A DNA stretch of 64,000 nucleotides, taken from the NCBI RefSeq assembly GCF_900114775.1, contig NZ_FOUE01000005.1:172937-236936 (forward strand). The letters run 5' to 3'. This DNA comes from Marinobacter zhejiangensis (GTDB taxonomy: Bacteria > Pseudomonadota > Gammaproteobacteria > Pseudomonadales > Oleiphilaceae). Under the pieces are notes generated by a model that searched no databases, was not told where the DNA came from, and saw only the letters and a program-made list of their open reading frames with translations. The position numbers were made by a program, and so were the translations under genes. Shown one piece after another: positions 54,294 to 64,000 of the stretch (the stretch's first letter is position 1; every line of letters starts with the position of its first letter).

Positions 54294-54794
54294 TCAACCC
54301 AGAATGTCTTCCACGGTCTTGCCGCGCTTAGCTGCGATATCTTCAGGCGCTTTCATTGCCTGGAGACCCTTAATGGTGGAACGTACCACGTTGACCGGAT
54401 TGGTAGACCCGTAACACTTGGACAGTACGTTCTGAACACCTGCCACTTCCAGTACTGCACGCATCGCGCCACCGGCGATGATACCAGTACCCTCGGAAGC
54501 CGGCTGCATGTACACCTTGGAACCGCCGTGAACGGCCTTAACCGGATACTGCAGGGTGGTGCCATCAAGAGCAACATCCACCATATTCTTACGTGCAGCT
54601 TCCATAGCCTTCTGGATCGCAACCGGCACTTCACGCGCCTTGCCACGACCGAAACCTACACGACCTTTGCCATCACCAACAACGGTAAGTGCGGTGAAAG
54701 CAAAGATACGACCACCTTTTACCACTTTGGCAACACGGTTGACCTGAACCAGCTTTTCCTGGAGCTCAGGCGCCTTCTGTTCGTTAACGCTCAT
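54294..54794 (-). CDS. rpsE: 30S ribosomal protein S5
   Basis: The start is set at the ATG at 54794 ([20 protein letters not shown]), giving 166 residues, the usual length; a GTG three codons upstream is less likely. S5 maintains decoding accuracy. The [20 protein letters not shown] loop is typical. Confidence 0.97.
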   Translation of the reverse strand: MSVNEQKAPELQEKLVQVNRVAKVVKGGRIFAFTALTVVGDGKGRVGFGRGKAREVPVAIQKAMEAARKNMVDVALDGTTLQYPVKAVHGGSKVYMQPASEGTGIIAGGAMRAVLEVAGVQNVLSKCYGSTNPVNVVRSTIKGLQAMKAPEDIAAKRGKTVEDILG

Positions 54795-54806
54795 CTTCTC
54801 CACCTC

Positions 54807-55154
54807 TTAGAATTTCAAGCCAGCTTCACGAGCCGCGTCGGCAAGCGCCTGGACACGACCGTGATAACGGTAACCGGAACGGTCAAAGGCAACAGTTTCT
54901 ACACCGGCCGCCTTGGCACGCTCAGCAATCAGCTGACCAACCTTCTTGGCGGCGTCTACGTTACCCGTAGTGCCTTGACGCAGTTCTTTGTCAAGAGTGG
55001 AAGCAGAGGCCAGAACCTTGCTGCCATCCGCAGTAGTGACCTGGGCGTACATGTGCCGAGGTGTACGATGTACACTCAGACGGTTGGCACCCAGCTCACG
55101 AATTTTCATGCGCACTTTACGTGCACGACGCAGTCTTTCGATATTCGCGCTCAT
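54807..55154 (-). CDS. rplR: 50S ribosomal protein L18
   Basis: This 115-residue 5S-rRNA-binding protein has [15 protein letters not shown] and the C-terminal [26 protein letters not shown]. It lies between rplF and rpsE. Confidence 0.98.
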   Translation of the reverse strand: MSANIERLRRARKVRMKIRELGANRLSVHRTPRHMYAQVTTADGSKVLASASTLDKELRQGTTGNVDAAKKVGQLIAERAKAAGVETVAFDRSGYRYHGRVQALADAAREAGLKF

Positions 55155-55163
55155 AGTCCCGCC

Positions 55164-55697
55164 TTATTTCTTCTTGGCTTCTTTGCGTCGTACCTGCTCA
55201 TCCGCATAACGCACACCTTTACCCTTGTAAGGCTCGGGCGGACGGTAAGCGCGGATTTCCGCAGCGACCTGGCCAACCTGTTGCTTGTCGATCCCGCGGA
55301 TAACAACTTCCGTCTGGGACGGAGTTTCTGCGGTGACCCCCTGGGGCAGCTCATAGGCAACCGGGTGAGAGAAACCCAGTGTCAGATTGAGCTTGTTGCC
55401 CTGCGCCTGGGCACGATAACCAACGCCCACAAGCTGGAGTTTACGCTCGAAGCCCGCAGATACGCCGGTAACCATGTTGTTAACCAGTGCACGGGTTGTA
55501 CCTGCGAGAGCGCGGGACTGCTTGGCGCCATCACGAGCCGCGAAGCGCAGAGTGTTCTCTTCCTGCGTAACTTCAACAGCCTGATGTACGTTAAATTGAA
55601 GCGCTCCTTTAGAGCCCTTCACATTGATTTCCTGTCCGTTCAGCTTCACCTCAACACCGGAAGGCAGCACGACAGGATTATTGGCAACCCTGGACAT
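55164..55697 (-). CDS. rplF: 50S ribosomal protein L6
   Basis: This 177-residue protein begins [20 protein letters not shown] and has the C-terminal [19 protein letters not shown] typical of bacterial L6. It lies near the sarcin-ricin loop of the large subunit. Standard length and position. Confidence 0.98.
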   Translation of the reverse strand: MSRVANNPVVLPSGVEVKLNGQEINVKGSKGALQFNVHQAVEVTQEENTLRFAARDGAKQSRALAGTTRALVNNMVTGVSAGFERKLQLVGVGYRAQAQGNKLNLTLGFSHPVAYELPQGVTAETPSQTEVVIRGIDKQQVGQVAAEIRAYRPPEPYKGKGVRYADEQVRRKEAKKK

Positions 55698-55709
55698 GTA
55701 ATTCTCCCT

Positions 55710-56102
55710 TTAGAATACGGTGCAGATGACTTCGCCACCAACGCCAGCAGCACGTGCGGCGCGGTCGGTCATAACGCCCTTGGACGTTGACACGATGGCG
55801 ATACCCAGACCGCCGGCAACCTTCGGCAGGTCCCCGGCACCTTTGTACTGGCGCAGACTCGGACGGCTAACCCGCTGAATCTCTTCGATGACTGGCTTGC
55901 CACCGAAGTACTTCAGGGTAATGGTCAGCTCAGGCTTGGCGTCAGCTGTGACAGAAAAATCTTCTACGTAGCCTTCGTCCTTCAGGACTTGAGCTACGGA
56001 GACCTTAACTTTGGAAGATGGCATGACCACATCGGCCTTCTGTGCCATCTGTGCGTTACGGATACGAGTGATCATATCCGCAAGCGTATCTTGCATACTC
56101 AT
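55710..56102 (-). CDS. rpsH: 30S ribosomal protein S8
   Basis: The start is set at 56102 ([18 protein letters not shown]), giving the normal 130 residues; the open frame upstream is non-coding. The C-terminal [26 protein letters not shown] is diagnostic. S8 is the autogenous repressor of the spc operon in E. coli. Confidence 0.97.
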   Translation of the reverse strand: MSMQDTLADMITRIRNAQMAQKADVVMPSSKVKVSVAQVLKDEGYVEDFSVTADAKPELTITLKYFGGKPVIEEIQRVSRPSLRQYKGAGDLPKVAGGLGIAIVSTSKGVMTDRAARAAGVGGEVICTVF

Positions 56103-56192
56103 TGGTATGAGGCTCCTGATCTTTTTAGTTGTGCAGCGGCTTGCCGCACCGCTTACCAACGGGCACCTTCACCTTGCGGGAAGGCGCCTACC

Positions 56193-56498
56193 TTACCAGC
56201 TTGACTTGGTCAGACCCGGCACGTCGCCGCGCATACCAGCTTCACGCAACTTGATACGTGACAGCTGGAACTTGCGCAGAACGCCGTGAGGACGACCAGT
56301 AACCTGGCACCGGTTACGGAGACGAGAAGGACTGGCATCACGAGGCAGCTGCTGCAGCTTCATTTGCGCATCCCAACGGTCTTCTTCGCTGGTGTTCGGG
56401 TTCTTGATAATTGCCTTGAGCTCAGCACGCTTCGCTGCAAACTTCGCAACGGTCTTTTCGCGCTTGAGCTCGCGGTTTTTCATGGAAACCTTAGCCAT
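56193..56498 (-). CDS. rpsN: 30S ribosomal protein S14
   Basis: This 101-residue protein is the long, zinc-free (C-) form, [20 protein letters not shown] at the start and [20 protein letters not shown] near the end. It lies between rplE and rpsH; the 90-bp gap before rpsH is the largest in the spc operon and holds no gene. Confidence 0.98.
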   Translation of the reverse strand: MAKVSMKNRELKREKTVAKFAAKRAELKAIIKNPNTSEEDRWDAQMKLQQLPRDASPSRLRNRCQVTGRPHGVLRKFQLSRIKLREAGMRGDVPGLTKSSW

Positions 56499-56510
56499 TA
56501 CACGGATTCC

Positions 56511-57050
56511 TTATTTTTTGAACGGAAAGCCAAAAGCTTTCAGCAGTTCACGACCTTCATCATCGGTACCCGCAGAGGTGGTGATGGTGATGTCCAGACC
56601 ACGGATCTTGTCGACTTTGTCGTACTCGATTTCCGGGAAGATGATCTGCTCACGCACACCCATGCTGTAGTTACCGCGACCGTCAAATGACTTGGGGTTC
56701 AGACCACGGAAGTCACGAACGCGAGGAATCGCGATGTGAACCAGGCGGTCGAAGAAGTCCCACATGCGCTCGCCGCGCAGCGTCACTTTACAGCCGATAG
56801 GCCAACCTTCACGGATTTTGAAGCCCGCTACGGATTTACGAGCCTTGGTGACAACAACCTTTTGACCCGCCAGGGCCTCGAGATCCGCAACCGCGTTCTC
56901 GATCAGCTTCTTGTCACCTACCGCTTCGCCAACACCCATGTTCAGGGTGATTTTCTCGATACGCGGCACCTGCATCACGTTCTTGTAACCGAACTCTTTC
57001 TGCAGGGCGGGTACCACTTCCTTAGTGTACTGCTCTTTCATGTTAAGCAT
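56511..57050 (-). CDS. rplE: 50S ribosomal protein L5
   Basis: I chose the ATG at 57050 ([12 protein letters not shown]), giving 179 residues, the standard L5 length. The [20 protein letters not shown] and [20 protein letters not shown] regions are diagnostic. L5 binds 5S rRNA and contacts P-site tRNA. Confidence 0.97.
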   Translation of the reverse strand: MLNMKEQYTKEVVPALQKEFGYKNVMQVPRIEKITLNMGVGEAVGDKKLIENAVADLEALAGQKVVVTKARKSVAGFKIREGWPIGCKVTLRGERMWDFFDRLVHIAIPRVRDFRGLNPKSFDGRGNYSMGVREQIIFPEIEYDKVDKIRGLDITITTSAGTDDEGRELLKAFGFPFKK

Positions 57051-57065
57051 CGTAACCACCACCGC

Positions 57066-57386
57066 TTACTGGTTATCGACAGCTTCTTGCGTGGACTTGA
57101 AGATCCGCACTTTGGCGCCGTCTTCCTTAATCTGGAAGCCTACGCGATCGGCTTTGCCGGTCTGCGGATTAAAAATAGCCACGTTGGAAGCCTGGATAGG
57201 TGCTTCTTTTTCGACGATGCCACCAGGGGTGCCAAGCATCGGGTTAGGCTTGGTGTGCTTCTTGATCATGTTGATCCCAGAAACCACCAGACGGCCATCG
57301 TCCTGAACTTTCAGGACTTTACCACGTTTGCCCTTATCTTTGCCCGTGGTGACGATTACTTCGTCATCTCGTTTGATCTTTTTCAT
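57066..57386 (-). CDS. rplX: 50S ribosomal protein L24
   Basis: This 106-residue KOW-domain protein begins [20 protein letters not shown]. It starts large-subunit assembly near the tunnel exit. It lies between rplN and rplE. Confidence 0.98.
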   Translation of the reverse strand: MKKIKRDDEVIVTTGKDKGKRGKVLKVQDDGRLVVSGINMIKKHTKPNPMLGTPGGIVEKEAPIQASNVAIFNPQTGKADRVGFQIKEDGAKVRIFKSTQEAVDNQ

Positions 57387-57402
57387 AACCGGCCTCTAGT
57401 CC

Positions 57403-57771
57403 TTACAGTACTTCGGGTGCCAGTGAAATAATTTTCATGAACTTCTCATTACGCAGTTCACGGGTAACCGGTCCGAAGATACGGGTACCAATGGGCGCGT
57501 CCTGATTGTTCAGAAGTACAGCCGCGTTTCCGTCGAAACGGATCAGCGAACCGTCGGGACGACGTACACCTTTACGGGTACGCACTACGACAGCATTCAG
57601 GACCTGGCCTTTCTTCACCTTACCGCGAGGGATGGCTTCCTTAACGGTCACCTTGATGATGTCCCCTACGCTGGCGTAACGCCGGTGAGAACCGCCCAGG
57701 ACCTTGATGCACTGCACTTGACGTGCACCACTGTTGTCCGCGACTTCAAGCATTGTTTGAGTCTGAATCAT
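57403..57771 (-). CDS. rplN: 50S ribosomal protein L14
   Basis: This 122-residue protein begins [20 protein letters not shown], the universal L14 start, and ends EVL. It is the first gene of the classical spc operon, but only 18 bp separate it from rpsQ, so no separate promoter is visible here. Confidence 0.98.
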   Translation of the reverse strand: MIQTQTMLEVADNSGARQVQCIKVLGGSHRRYASVGDIIKVTVKEAIPRGKVKKGQVLNAVVVRTRKGVRRPDGSLIRFDGNAAVLLNNQDAPIGTRIFGPVTRELRNEKFMKIISLAPEVL

Positions 57772-57789
57772 GGTTGTTCTCCGGGCGCC

Positions 57790-58056
57790 TTACACCTTGG
57801 ATGCTTTCTCGGTGACTTCAACCAGGGCCCAACTCTTGGTCTTAGAGACCGGACGGGTTTCCTGGATGGTAACGATGTCACCGATATTGCACTGGTTGCT
57901 CTCATCGTGTGCGTGAATCTTGGTAGAGCGCTTCACGTACTTACCGTACAGAGGGTGTTTAACCCGACGCTCAACCAGAACCACGATGGACTTTTCCATC
58001 TTGTTGCTCACGACCTTGCCGCTCAGAGTTCTGGCAGTATTGGTAGCTTCGGTCAT
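57790..58056 (-). CDS. rpsQ: 30S ribosomal protein S17
   Basis: This 88-residue OB-fold protein has [20 protein letters not shown] and [18 protein letters not shown]. It is the last gene of the S10 part, 1 bp after rpmC. Confidence 0.98.
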   Translation of the reverse strand: MTEATNTARTLSGKVVSNKMEKSIVVLVERRVKHPLYGKYVKRSTKIHAHDESNQCNIGDIVTIQETRPVSKTKSWALVEVTEKASKV

Positions 58057-58057
58057 G

Positions 58058-58249
58058 TCACTGTCCTGCCTTTTCGTTCAAAACTGTTTTGACGCGAGCG
58101 ATGTCACGCTTCACCTTGCGGAGAAGATGAGACTGATTCAGCTGACCTGTCGCCTTGCGCATACGCAGGTTGAACTGCTCTTTCAGCAGGTCGATCAGCT
58201 CGTTTTTCAGCTCCTCGACTGATTTGTCACGCAGCTCTGTTGCTTTCAT
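58058..58249 (-). CDS. rpmC: 50S ribosomal protein L29
   Basis: The start is the ATG at 58249 ([20 protein letters not shown]), giving 63 residues like the E. coli protein. The ATG overlaps the rplP stop by one base (TGATG). L29 lies by the exit tunnel near the trigger-factor site. Confidence 0.97.
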   Translation of the reverse strand: MKATELRDKSVEELKNELIDLLKEQFNLRMRKATGQLNQSHLLRKVKRDIARVKTVLNEKAGQ

Positions 58250-58662
58250 CACATCACCGTCCTCGTTACAAAGGTGGTTGACACGGGCAGCTTGGCAGCG
58301 GCCAGAGTAAAGGCCTCACGCGCAACTTCCTCGGCAACACCTTCCATCTCGTACAGCATCTTGCCGGGCTGAATCTCAGCCACCCAGTACTCGACAGAAC
58401 CCTTACCTTTACCCATACGTACTTCAAGCGGCTTGCCAGTAATCGGCTTGTCCGGGAAAACCCGAATCCAGATTTTTCCGCCCCGCTTGATGCGACGAGT
58501 CATGGTCCGACGAGCCGCCTCAATTTGACGTGCTGTTATACGGCCACGGCTGGTCGCTTTCAATCCGTATTCACCGAAGCTCACCTTGTTACCGCGCTGA
58601 GCGAGACCGGTGTTACGGCCTTTCATTACCTTACGAAATTTAGTTCGTTTTGGCTGCAGCAT
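58249..58662 (-). CDS. rplP: 50S ribosomal protein L16
   Basis: This 137-residue protein begins [20 protein letters not shown] and has [20 protein letters not shown] and [13 protein letters not shown]. The segment containing [17 protein letters not shown] is the region where E. coli L16 is modified at an Arg. It helps place A-site tRNA. Confidence 0.98.
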   Translation of the reverse strand: MLQPKRTKFRKVMKGRNTGLAQRGNKVSFGEYGLKATSRGRITARQIEAARRTMTRRIKRGGKIWIRVFPDKPITGKPLEVRMGKGKGSVEYWVAEIQPGKMLYEMEGVAEEVAREAFTLAAAKLPVSTTFVTRTVM

Positions 58663-58674
58663 ACGAGTGCCCCT

Positions 58675-59358
58675 TTACTTAGAAGCCTTCTTGCGAGAGG
58701 CATTCTTGTCAGCACGGACCTGGTCCATACCGCCGAGAATCTCACCCTTGAAGATCCATACCTTTACGCCGATAACGCCGTAAGTGGTGTGCGCTTCGTA
58801 GGTCGCGTAATCAATGTCTGCACGCAGTGTGTGCAGAGGAACGCGGCCTTCGCGGTACCACTCGGAACGTGCGATTTCAGCACCCCCAAGACGTCCACCT
58901 ACCTGAATCTTGATACCTTTGGCACCTTGACGCATGGCGTTCTGTACCGCGCGCTTCATGGCACGACGGAACATCACACGACGCTCGAGCTGACCAGCAA
59001 CGTTCTGGGCAACCAGGCGGGCATCCAGATCCGGCTTACGGACCTCTTCGATGTTGATGTGCACAGGCACACCCATCATGTCGCTAACTTCACGACGCAG
59101 ACGGTCAACATCTTCACCCTTCTTACCGATAACAATACCGGGACGGGCAGTATGGATCGTGATACGGGCATTCTGAGCAGGGCGCTCGATCACAATCTTG
59201 CTGACAGACGCCTTTTCAAGACGCTTGTCGAGGAATTCGCGAACCTGAATATCGTTCAGCAGGTTTTTAGCGTATTCCTTTTTCTCGGCATACCAGACTG
59301 AGTTGTGCTCTTTGATCACACCCAGGCGAATGCCGTTTGGATTTACTTTATGACCCAT
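58675..59358 (-). CDS. rpsC: 30S ribosomal protein S3
   Basis: This 227-residue protein begins [20 protein letters not shown] and has the KH motif region ([18 protein letters not shown]). It forms part of the mRNA entry site. Standard position between rplV and rplP. Confidence 0.98.
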   Translation of the reverse strand: MGHKVNPNGIRLGVIKEHNSVWYAEKKEYAKNLLNDIQVREFLDKRLEKASVSKIVIERPAQNARITIHTARPGIVIGKKGEDVDRLRREVSDMMGVPVHINIEEVRKPDLDARLVAQNVAGQLERRVMFRRAMKRAVQNAMRQGAKGIKIQVGGRLGGAEIARSEWYREGRVPLHTLRADIDYATYEAHTTYGVIGVKVWIFKGEILGGMDQVRADKNASRKKASK

Positions 59359-59369
59359 CTGAGCATCTC

Positions 59370-59702
59370 CTACTTGTCGGCGACCTTGACGGTGATATGG
59401 CAGGTGCGCTTGAAAATACGATCAGCGCGCCCTTTTGCTCGAGCTTTGATTCGCTTGAGCGTCGGACCTTCGTCCACCATGATGGTGGAAACCCGCAAAT
59501 CATCTACGTCCAGACCTTCGTTATGCTCAGCGTTAGCAATTGCAGACTCAAGAGCTTTCTTGATGATTGCAGCTGCCTTCTTTGGGCTGAAAGTCAGAAT
59601 ATTAAGGGCATCCTCAACAGCCTTGCCTCGTACCTGGTCAGCGACAAGACGTGCTTTCTGAGCAGAGAGGCGAGCGCCCTTGTACTTAGCGGCTACTTCC
59701 AT
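59370..59702 (-). CDS. rplV: 50S ribosomal protein L22
   Basis: This 110-residue protein begins [20 protein letters not shown] and has the tunnel-lining beta hairpin near [16 protein letters not shown]. It lies between rpsS and rpsC. Confidence 0.98.
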   Translation of the reverse strand: MEVAAKYKGARLSAQKARLVADQVRGKAVEDALNILTFSPKKAAAIIKKALESAIANAEHNEGLDVDDLRVSTIMVDEGPTLKRIKARAKGRADRIFKRTCHITVKVADK

Positions 59703-59719
59703 TTCTATTCCCCTCGCGA

Positions 59720-59995
59720 TCAGCGTTTAGCTTTCTTGTCGGCTGCATGACCACGGTAAGTCCGCGTTGCCGCGAACTCACCCAGCTTATGACCCACCAT
59801 ATCTTCGGTGACATAAACCGGTACATGTTGCTTGCCGTTATGGACTGCAATGGTCAGGCCTACCATCTCCGGGAAGATTGTTGACCGGCGGGACCAGGTT
59901 TTGATCGGCCGCTTGTCGTTAGCTTCCAGAGCTGCCTCGACCTTCTTCAACAGATGCAGGTCTATAAAAGGACCTTTCTTCAAAGAACGTGGCAC
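59720..59995 (-). CDS. rpsS: 30S ribosomal protein S19
   Basis: This 91-residue protein begins [20 protein letters not shown] and has the conserved [21 protein letters not shown] end. It forms the small-subunit head with S13. Confidence 0.98.
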   Translation of the reverse strand: MPRSLKKGPFIDLHLLKKVEAALEANDKRPIKTWSRRSTIFPEMVGLTIAVHNGKQHVPVYVTEDMVGHKLGEFAATRTYRGHAADKKAKR

Positions 59996-60018
59996 AGCAT
60001 TTACCTCTATGTAGTCGT

Positions 60019-60846
60019 TTACTTGGCCGAACGACGACGTACTATCATCTTGTCAGTACGCTTGTTCTTACGAGTCTTATGCCCTTTGGTCGGAACACCC
60101 CAAGGAGTAACAGGGTGACGTCCACCAGAGGTACGCCCTTCACCACCACCATGCGGGTGGTCAACTGGGTTCATAGCAACACCACGTACTGTTGGCCGTT
60201 TGCCGCGCCAACGTGATGCACCCGCTTTACCAAGCTGCTTGAGGCTGTGTTCGCTGTTGGACACTTCACCCAACGTTGCACGACAGTCAACAAGCACCTT
60301 ACGCATTTCACCTGAACGCAGGCGGAGGGTGGCATACGCCCCTTCCCGAGCAACCAGCTGTACGGATGCGCCCGCAGAGCGAGCCAGCTGAGCACCTTTG
60401 CCAGGCTTGAGTTCGACGCAGTGGATCACAGAACCAACCGGAATGTTCCGGATTGGCAGAGTGCTACCCACCTTAATCGGCGCGTCGACGCCGGAACGCA
60501 CTTGATCTCCAACACTGACACCTTTGGGAGCGATGATGTAACGACGCTCGCCATCGGCGTACTTCAGGAGCGCAATGTGCGCAGAACGGTTCGGATCGTA
60601 TTCCAGGCGCTCAATTGTCGCCGGGATACCATCTTTGGTCCGTTTGAAGTCAATTACACGGTAGTGCTTTTTATGGCCCCCACCGATATGACGGGTGGTG
60701 ATGCGACCAAAGTGGTTACGACCACCCGACTTGCTTTGCGATTCTACCAACGGCTCGTAAGGGCGCCCTTTGTACAGGTCCGGGTTGTAGATCTTTACAA
60801 CGTGACGGCGGCCAGCAGATGTTGGTTTGGTTTTGACGATCGGCAT
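60019..60846 (-). CDS. rplB: 50S ribosomal protein L2
   Basis: This 275-residue protein has [20 protein letters not shown] and the C-terminal [20 protein letters not shown], with the essential His near the peptidyl transferase centre. Standard order between rplW and rpsS. Confidence 0.98.
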   Translation of the reverse strand: MPIVKTKPTSAGRRHVVKIYNPDLYKGRPYEPLVESQSKSGGRNHFGRITTRHIGGGHKKHYRVIDFKRTKDGIPATIERLEYDPNRSAHIALLKYADGERRYIIAPKGVSVGDQVRSGVDAPIKVGSTLPIRNIPVGSVIHCVELKPGKGAQLARSAGASVQLVAREGAYATLRLRSGEMRKVLVDCRATLGEVSNSEHSLKQLGKAGASRWRGKRPTVRGVAMNPVDHPHGGGEGRTSGGRHPVTPWGVPTKGHKTRKNKRTDKMIVRRRSAK

Positions 60847-60863
60847 ATTACGACCCCTTTACC

Positions 60864-61157
60864 TTATTCCACATCCAGAAAATCGATGTCCTGACCTTCG
60901 GCAAGCTTTACATAAGCCTTACGAATGTCATTACGCTTGCCGAATCCGCGGACGGTACGCTTGAGCTTACCTTTACGGTTCAGAACCTGAACACCTTCGA
61001 CGGTTACGTTGAACAGCTGCTCAACGGCTTTTTTGATCTCAGGCTTGGTAGCATCAGGAGCTACACGAAACACAACCTGGCCACGCTCTGCCGCCATTGA
61101 CGCTTTTTCTGATACGTGCGGCCCAAGCAGGACCTTGTAAATACGTTCCTGATTCAT
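60864..61157 (-). CDS. rplW: 50S ribosomal protein L23
   Basis: This 97-residue protein begins [20 protein letters not shown]. It docks trigger factor and SRP at the tunnel exit. It overlaps rplD by 4 bp (ATGA), so the two are translationally coupled. Confidence 0.98.
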   Translation of the reverse strand: MNQERIYKVLLGPHVSEKASMAAERGQVVFRVAPDATKPEIKKAVEQLFNVTVEGVQVLNRKGKLKRTVRGFGKRNDIRKAYVKLAEGQDIDFLDVE

Positions 61158-61759
61158 CCCAGCATCTCCTCGATCTTCTTCAGAGCCGGAACGGTGACCA
61201 CAACCTTATCAAACGCCACCAGGCTAACCGGGTCGAGACCCGCTACGTCGCGAACTTCCACGTGAGGGATGTTGCGAGCAGCCAGATGCAGGTTCTGTTC
61301 AACGCTTTCGGCCAGGATCAGGCCATTGTTAACACCCAGATCCTTCAGCTTGGCAGTGAACGCCTTGGTCTTGGGAGTCTCAACTGCCAGGTCGTCAACA
61401 ACAACCAGGCGTTCCTGACGAACCAGCTCAGAGAAAATGGAGCGCAGCGCCGCACGGTACATCTTGCGGTTAACTTTCTGCTCGTAGTTCTGAGGCTTGG
61501 CAGCAAACGTGGTACCACCGGAACGCCACAGCGGGCTGCGAATAGTACCAGCACGGGCACGACCAGTACCCTTTTGACGCCACGGCTTCTTACCACCACC
61601 ACGGACTTCTGAACGAGTTTTCTGAGCACGAGTACCCTGACGGCCGCCTGCCAGATAGGCAGTCACAACCTGATGAACCAGATCCTCGTTAAAATCTTTG
61701 GCAAACGCAGCGTCGGAAACCGAGATCCCCTTGCCGCTACCAGTAATAGTTAATTCCAT
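61154..61759 (-). CDS. rplD: 50S ribosomal protein L4
   Basis: This 201-residue protein has the long internal loop with [20 protein letters not shown] that lines the exit tunnel. In E. coli L4 represses the S10 operon by attenuation. It lies between rplC and rplW. Confidence 0.98.
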   Translation of the reverse strand: MELTITGSGKGISVSDAAFAKDFNEDLVHQVVTAYLAGGRQGTRAQKTRSEVRGGGKKPWRQKGTGRARAGTIRSPLWRSGGTTFAAKPQNYEQKVNRKMYRAALRSIFSELVRQERLVVVDDLAVETPKTKAFTAKLKDLGVNNGLILAESVEQNLHLAARNIPHVEVRDVAGLDPVSLVAFDKVVVTVPALKKIEEMLG

Positions 61760-61770
61760 CGCACCGCTCC

Positions 61771-62409
61771 TCAGGCTTTAACTGCAGGCTTGATGACAAC
61801 GTCGCCGCCGGTAGCACCAGGAACAGCACCACGGATCAACAGCAAGTTGCGCTCGGCATCGACACGGACAACCTGAAGGTTCTGCGCAGTCACCTGAGCA
61901 TTACCCATCTGGCCAGCCATCTTCTTGCCTTTGAAAACCCGACCCGGGGTCTGGTTCTGACCAATAGAACCGGGAGCACGGTGAGACAGCGAGTTACCGT
62001 GAGTCGCGTCCTGCATGGAGAAGTTCCAGCGCTTTACGCCACCCTGGAAACCTTTACCCTTGGAACGACCGGTAGCATCAACCATCTGGCCATCTTCGAA
62101 GATGCTCGCGTTGATTTCACCGCCAGCTGCCAGATCTTCACCTTCACCTTCAGCGAGACGGAATTCCCACACGCCACGACCAGCTTCAACGCCAGCCTTC
62201 GCGAAGTGACCCGCTTCCGCCTTGGTTACGCGAGAGGAACGACGCACACCCACAGTCACCTGAACCGCACGGTAGCCGTCGCTTTCGAGAGTCTTGAGTT
62301 GGGTAATGCGGTTAGGTTCAACCTCAATTACCGTTACGGGCACAGACTGCCCATCTTCCGTAAAAATACGGGTCATACCGGCCTTACGACCGACAACACC
62401 AATTGCCAT
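61771..62409 (-). CDS. rplC: 50S ribosomal protein L3
   Basis: This 212-residue protein begins [20 protein letters not shown] and has the [20 protein letters not shown] loop near the peptidyl transferase centre, where E. coli L3 is methylated on Gln. It follows rpsJ after 76 bp that hold no gene. Confidence 0.98.
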   Translation of the reverse strand: MAIGVVGRKAGMTRIFTEDGQSVPVTVIEVEPNRITQLKTLESDGYRAVQVTVGVRRSSRVTKAEAGHFAKAGVEAGRGVWEFRLAEGEGEDLAAGGEINASIFEDGQMVDATGRSKGKGFQGGVKRWNFSMQDATHGNSLSHRAPGSIGQNQTPGRVFKGKKMAGQMGNAQVTAQNLQVVRVDAERNLLLIRGAVPGATGGDVVIKPAVKA

Positions 62410-62485
62410 GTTTCACCTCTATAGTGTACGGGGCTTGCACCCTCTATGGCCTTATGACAGTTACACAGAGCAATACCCGAAGGTA

Positions 62486-62797
62486 TTAGCCGAGGCTGAT
62501 CTGAACGTCTACACCTGCTGCCAGGTCCAACTTCATCAAAGCATCTACTGTCTTCTCCGTCGGCTCAACGATGTCGAGCAAACGCTTATGAGTACGAATC
62601 TCGTACTGATCACGCGCATCTTTATTGACGTGCGGTGAGATCAGAACAGTGTACTTTTCCTTCCGCGTCGGCAGAGGGATGGGTCCACGCACTTGGGCGC
62701 CGGTACGCTTAGCGGTATCGACGATCTCCTGCGTTGACTGGTCGATGAGGCGATAATCAAACGCCTTCAACCGGATTCTGATTTTTTGGCTTTGCAT
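62486..62797 (-). CDS. rpsJ: 30S ribosomal protein S10 / NusE
   Basis: This 103-residue protein begins [20 protein letters not shown]. It works in the small subunit and, as NusE, in transcription antitermination. It is first in the S10 operon, with a near-perfect promoter 61 bp upstream. Confidence 0.98.
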
Positions 62798-62857
62798 GAT
62801 GCACCAAACTCCACTCGTAGCAGCTACTTTTAGCCGACCTTCAAAAAAAGGAGCCGC

Positions 62858-62886
62858 ATTGTATGCAGAATACCCAACTATGTCAA
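62858..62886 (-). promoter_or_regulatory. Strong sigma-70 promoter of the S10 operon
   Basis: On the minus strand a perfect TTGACA (62886-62881) is 17 bp from TACAAT (62863-62858). The leader to rpsJ is only about 55 nt, shorter than the S10 leader that mediates L4 control in E. coli. Confidence 0.85.
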
Positions 62887-62943
62887 GCTACGTACAAACG
62901 CAGATCAACCAGCCGGGACACTCTTCCAGGTTTTCCGGGATAG

Positions 62944-62970
62944 AAAAAGGGGGCTGCGTTGGCAGCCCCC
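62944..62970 (-). terminator. Rho-independent terminator after tuf
   Basis: On the minus strand GGGGGCTGC (62970-62962) and GCAGCCCCC (62957-62949) form a perfect 9-bp stem with a CAAC loop, followed by TTTTT (62948-62944). It separates tuf from the S10 promoter. Confidence 0.9.
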
Positions 62971-62995
62971 CTTCCAAATTCGAAAGAGTCGTTAA

Positions 62996-64000
62996 TTACT
63001 CTACGATTTTGGAGACAACGCCGGCACCAACGGTACGACCACCTTCACGGATGGCGAAGCGCAGACCTTCTTCCATCGCGATCGGAGCGATCAGGGTAAC
63101 GTCCATCTTGACGTTATCACCCGGCATTACCATTTCAACACCTTCCGGCAGTTCACAAGAACCGGTCACGTCAGTGGTCCGGAAGTAGAACTGAGGACGG
63201 TAGCCTTTGAAGAACGGGGTATGACGACCACCTTCTTCTTTGCTCAGTACGTAAACTTCGCACTCGAAGCGGGTGTGCGGCTTGATGGAGCCCGGTACAC
63301 ACAGAACCTGACCACGCTCAACGTCGTCACGCTTGGTACCACGCAGCAGAACACCTACGTTCTCACCCGCACGACCTTCGTCGAGCAGCTTACGGAACAT
63401 CTCAACACCAGTACAGGTAGTGGACTGAGTATCGCGAATACCAACGATCTCTACAGTGTCACCAACACGTACGATGCCGCGCTCTACACGACCAGTTACA
63501 ACAGTACCACGGCCAGAGATAGAGAATACGTCCTCGATCGGCATCAGGAACGGCTGATCGATCGCACGCTCCGGCTCAGGGATGTAGTCATCCAGAGCTT
63601 CTACCAGCTTCTTAACAGCGGTAGTACCCATCTCGTTGTCGTCACGACCTTCCAGAGCCATCAGGGCAGAACCTGTGATGATCGGAGTGTCGTCACCCGG
63701 GAAGTCGTACGTGCTCAGCAGGTCACGAACTTCCATCTCAACCAGCTCCAGCAGCTCCTCGTCATCAACCATGTCCGCTTTGTTCAGGAACACAACGATG
63801 TAAGGAACACCTACCTGACGAGACAGCAGGATGTGCTCGCGAGTCTGCGGCATTGGACCGTCAGCTGCGGAACAAACCAGGATTGCGCCATCCATCTGAG
63901 CCGCACCAGTGATCATGTTCTTCACATAATCGGCGTGGCCCGGGCAGTCAACGTGGGCGTAGTGACGAATCGGAGAATCGTACTCTACGTGAGAGGTCGC
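62996..64000 (-). CDS. tuf: Elongation factor Tu (partial, N-terminus off the right edge)
   Basis: The frame runs open to the window edge; about 334 C-terminal residues are present, so roughly the first 60, including the P-loop, are missing. The visible part starts within [20 protein letters not shown], then [20 protein letters not shown] (G4 NKAD), and the domain II/III sequences through to [12 protein letters not shown]-Tu delivers aminoacyl-tRNA to the ribosome. It occupies the usual site between fusA (outside the window) and rpsJ. Confidence 0.98.
   Translation of the reverse strand, partial: ATSHVEYDSPIRHYAHVDCPGHADYVKNMITGAAQMDGAILVCSAADGPMPQTREHILLSRQVGVPYIVVFLNKADMVDDEELLELVEMEVRDLLSTYDFPGDDTPIITGSALMALEGRDDNEMGTTAVKKLVEALDDYIPEPERAIDQPFLMPIEDVFSISGRGTVVTGRVERGIVRVGDTVEIVGIRDTQSTTCTGVEMFRKLLDEGRAGENVGVLLRGTKRDDVERGQVLCVPGSIKPHTRFECEVYVLSKEEGGRHTPFFKGYRPQFYFRTTDVTGSCELPEGVEMVMPGDNVKMDVTLIAPIAMEEGLRFAIREGGRTVGAGVVSKIVE

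Noticed and set aside
54192..55790. 532-residue plus-strand frame across rpmD to rpsH
   Set aside because: It runs opposite six ribosomal protein genes. Codon bias of those highly expressed genes leaves the antisense frame open by chance.
1..64000. CRISPR array, insertion sequence, prophage or integrative element
   Set aside because: No regularly spaced repeats, transposase, integrase or phage genes were seen, and gene order is that of a stable chromosome.

Overview
The window is a contiguous piece of a high-GC gammaproteobacterial chromosome. Gene content and order point to Marinobacter or a close relative: the ygfB-pepP-ubiH-ubiI group, zapA/6S RNA/ygfA, ubiE-ubiJ-ubiB-hisI-hisE-tatABC, a wax-ester-synthase family gene, and an ethanol-oxidation locus of the Pseudomonas exa/ped type. 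The genus is inferred from order and protein similarity remembered from these groups; no database search was run. I see no rRNA, tRNA, CRISPR array, insertion sequence or prophage.

Region 1 (1-18937) is a periplasmic alcohol-oxidation island. It holds a PQQ-dependent ethanol dehydrogenase (exaA), a divergent cytochrome c, a quinoprotein-associated periplasmic binding protein cut by the left edge, a pentapeptide-repeat protein, a NarL-type response regulator with its histidine kinase, and the PQQ-associated set (binding protein, beta-propeller, ABC ATPase, ABC permease). A second ABC importer, a CxxxCW-motif protein and an ExaE/AgmR-like regulator follow. A FIST-domain/hybrid-kinase pair resembling NosP/NahK and a porin close the island. 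The PQQ biosynthesis genes are not in the window. The residue two after the catalytic Asp of ExaA is Ser, which predicts a calcium enzyme rather than a lanthanide enzyme.

Region 2 (19206-31999) holds a wax ester synthase-like acyltransferase, an alpha/beta hydrolase, a FFLEELY-type protein, a PHA-granule-region protein, the ubiquinone genes ubiE-ubiJ-ubiB, hisI-hisE, tatABC, rsmE, a DUF808 membrane protein and dsbD.

Region 3 (32084-35322) is the most interesting part. A four-gene operon encodes a TlpA-like thioredoxin, a DUF4266 small lipoprotein ending in a Gly-rich CGC tail, a DUF3570 predicted outer-membrane beta-barrel, and an ApbE-type FMN transferase. The barrel carries a D-T-L-T-G-A-S motif matching the ApbE flavinylation consensus, so it may be a covalently flavinylated outer-membrane protein. 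Upstream of the operon are three 11-bp-spaced CTTAAG/T repeats of PmrA/QseB-box type, and a strong hairpin precedes apbE.

Region 4 (35335-49063) contains ubiI/ubiH-type hydroxylases, pepP, ygfB, and a putative zinc-responsive locus (DUF2796, DUF3299, LolD-like ABC ATPase and permease) with a near-consensus Zur operator. After these come zapB-like/zapA, 6S RNA, ygfA, a 47-residue membrane protein, ilvA, rpiA, an acyl-CoA dehydrogenase and ppa.

Region 5 (49169-64000, all minus strand) is the S10-spc-alpha ribosomal supercluster. In transcription order it runs tuf (cut by the right edge), rpsJ-rplCDWB-rpsS-rplV-rpsC-rplP-rpmC-rpsQ, rplNXE-rpsNH-rplFR-rpsE-rpmD-rplO-secY-rpmJ, then rpsMKD-rpoA-rplQ. 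Good sigma-70 promoters precede rpsJ and rpsM, and terminators follow tuf and rplQ.
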